A stretch of 7,602 nucleotides of DNA, taken from Oscillospiraceae bacterium. GTDB lineage: Bacteria > Bacillota > Clostridia > Oscillospirales > Acutalibacteraceae. Under the pieces are notes generated by a model that did not search any database, was not told where the DNA came from, and was given only the letters and a program-made list of their open reading frames with translations. A program made the position numbers and the translations under genes. Location of the stretch: the NCBI GenBank assembly GCA_902782805.1, contig CACZON010000100.1, positions 1-7,602 of the forward strand, written 5' to 3'. Positions 6,451-7,602 of the stretch are shown here, piece after piece; the first letter of the stretch is position 1; the number at the start of each line of letters is the position of its first letter.

Positions 6451-7602
6451 TCCGCCGCGTGTTTTTGATCGTTCTCGACAGCTGCGGCGTCGGAGCGGGG
6501 CCGGATGCGGCCGAGTTTTCCGATTCAAACGCGGATACGATGCGTTCGATTGCAAAAAGCGAGCGGTTTCAGATCCCGAATTTGCTGCGCCTCGGTCTCG
6601 GAGAGATCGAGGGGATCGATTATCTCAAAAAGCCTTCCCGCCGCGCAGCCGCCGTCGGAAAAGCCGCCGAGCGGTCGCGGGGGAAAGATACGACGATCGG
6701 TCATTGGGAGATCGCGGGACTGATTTCCGAACGCCCTATGCCCACGTATCCCGATGGATTCCCGCCCGAGGTGATCGAAGCGTTCGAACGGGCAGTCGGA
6801 AGAAAAGCGCTCTGCAATCGGGTTTATTCCGGAACGCAGGTGATCCGCGATTACGGACGCGAGCATCTCGCAACCGGAAATCCGATCGTTTATACCTCGG
6901 CGGACAGCGTCTTCCAGATCGCCGCGCACGAATCGGTGATCCCGCCCGAGGAGCTCTACGAGATCTGCCGCAAAGCACGCGCGCTCCTTCGGGGAAAACA
7001 CGCCGTCGGGCGCGTGATCGCGCGTCCCTTCGAGGGCGAATATCCGAATTTCATCCGCACCTCGCGGCGCCATGATTTTTCGCTCGAGGCGCCGGGCGAG
7101 ACGCTGCCCGATGCGGTTCAGAAAGCGGGGCTCGACAGCATCGCCGTCGGCAAAATCCACGATATTTTCGCCGGCCGCGGGATCACGGAGTATACCTATA
7201 CAAGCTCCAATGCCGACGGGATGGAGAAAACTTCGCTTTATGCACAGCGGGCGTTTCACGGCCTCTGCTTCGTCAATCTCGTCGATTTCGACTCGATGTA
7301 CGGCCACCGCCGCGATATCGACGGCTACGCCGCTGCGCTCTCCGAATTCGACCGCTGGCTCGGCGGGTTTTTGAAGCAGATGAAAGAGGACGACGTCCTG
7401 TTCATTACCGCCGACCACGGTTGCGATCCGGGTTACAAAGGAACGGATCACACGCGCGAGTTTATTCCGATCCTCGTCTGCGGTAAAAAAATCCGCAGAA
7501 AGCAGCTCGGCGTGCGCGAGAGCTTCGCCGATATCGGCGCGACCGCTGCCGAACTGCTCGGCGTAACGCTTTCGACGCCGGGCGTCAGCTTTGCAAAGGA
7601 GA
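6447..7602 (+). CDS. deoB: Phosphopentomutase (3' end outside window)
   Basis: An alkaline phosphatase-superfamily mutase that interconverts (deoxy)ribose-1-phosphate and -5-phosphate, linking DeoD to DeoC. The frame starts at ATG 6447 inside the deoD stop (ATGA) and stays open to the window end, giving 385 residues. AGGAGG at 6431-6436 precedes it. Landmarks: LIVLDSCGVG (D11), GKDTTIGHWEIAG (catalytic phospho-threonine T82, the Thr after KD), YTSADSVFQIAAHE (149-162), GRVIARPF (188-195), DFDSMYGHRRD (D282, H287), TADHG (D323, H324) and TDHTRE (H335). The metal ligands D11, D282, H287, D323, H324 and H335 all match the Bacillus cereus enzyme. The sugar-phosphate loop reads NRVYSGTQVI where NKPASGTEI is common. 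The visible end GVSFAKE aligns with the last residues of known DeoB proteins, so only a few codons should be missing. Confidence 0.95.
   Translation, partial: MIRRVFLIVLDSCGVGAGPDAAEFSDSNADTMRSIAKSERFQIPNLLRLGLGEIEGIDYLKKPSRRAAAVGKAAERSRGKDTTIGHWEIAGLISERPMPTYPDGFPPEVIEAFERAVGRKALCNRVYSGTQVIRDYGREHLATGNPIVYTSADSVFQIAAHESVIPPEELYEICRKARALLRGKHAVGRVIARPFEGEYPNFIRTSRRHDFSLEAPGETLPDAVQKAGLDSIAVGKIHDIFAGRGITEYTYTSSNADGMEKTSLYAQRAFHGLCFVNLVDFDSMYGHRRDIDGYAAALSEFDRWLGGFLKQMKEDDVLFITADHGCDPGYKGTDHTREFIPILVCGKKIRRKQLGVRESFADIGATAAELLGVTLSTPGVSFAKE

Noticed and set aside
4849..6555. A 568-codon open frame on the minus strand opposite deoC and deoD.
   Set aside because: It is in exact codon register with the sense genes, so its stops would need sense TTA, CTA or TCA codons, which these genes avoid. 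The translated product has no recognisable domain, and the sense strand encodes clear DeoC and DeoD.
6684..6704. Possible loss of the catalytic Thr in DeoB (KDTTIGHWE versus KDTMTGHWE).
   Set aside because: The phosphorylated Thr is the one directly after Lys-Asp (T85 in B. cereus), and it is present as T82. Only the non-catalytic second Thr is changed.
6410..7075. Plus-strand open frames of 221 and 100 codons inside the deoB region (second at 7072-7374).
   Set aside because: They are frame shadows, rich in Arg and Ser. The true deoB frame from 6447 runs uninterrupted to the window edge with all phosphopentomutase metal ligands.

Overview
The window looks like a chromosomal segment of a carbohydrate-fermenting bacterium, most likely an anaerobic member of the Bacillota (Clostridia, gut-type). 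This is inferred from strong AGGAGG-type ribosome binding sites, compact ATGA and TAA|ATG gene junctions, sigma-70-like promoters with TGnTATAAT extended -10 boxes, the short DERA and DeoD/DeoB protein types, and a small CxxC protein of a kind I associate with Firmicutes. No marker gene fixes the taxonomy. I see no mobile element, CRISPR array, tRNA or rRNA.

Layout. (1) 2-703, plus: C-terminal part of a GH43-type glycosidase with a trailing beta-sandwich domain. (2) 757-2162, plus: an extended -10 promoter drives a GH27 alpha-galactosidase-type enzyme, whose stop overlaps (ATGA) the start of a 69-residue Cys-rich protein of unknown function. A hairpin terminator at 2165-2206 can serve both strands and separates this unit from the converging one. 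(3) 2202-4828, minus: a two-gene operon with a stand-alone E2-type acyltransferase-fold protein first and an AMP-forming acyl-CoA synthetase second. (4) 4829-5043: a divergent intergenic region with a promoter on each strand and two inverted repeats, one overlapping the minus-strand -35 box. (5) 5044-7602, plus: deoC, deoD and deoB, with deoB cut by the window edge within a few codons of its expected end.

How the genes work together. The GH43 and GH27 enzymes fit removal of arabinose, xylose or galactose from plant hemicellulose. The deo genes form a nucleoside salvage route: DeoD cleaves purine (deoxy)nucleosides to (deoxy)ribose-1-phosphate, DeoB converts this to the 5-phosphate, and DeoC splits deoxyribose-5-phosphate to glyceraldehyde-3-phosphate and acetaldehyde. 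The acyl-CoA synthetase could supply acyl-CoA to the neighbouring E2-fold protein, but that protein carries Glu where the catalytic His of the HxxxDG motif should be, so its activity is open.

Most of the window is ordinary metabolic sequence. The least explained parts are the E2-fold/acyl-CoA synthetase pair with its palindrome-marked promoter, and the small Cys-rich protein coupled to the glycosidase.
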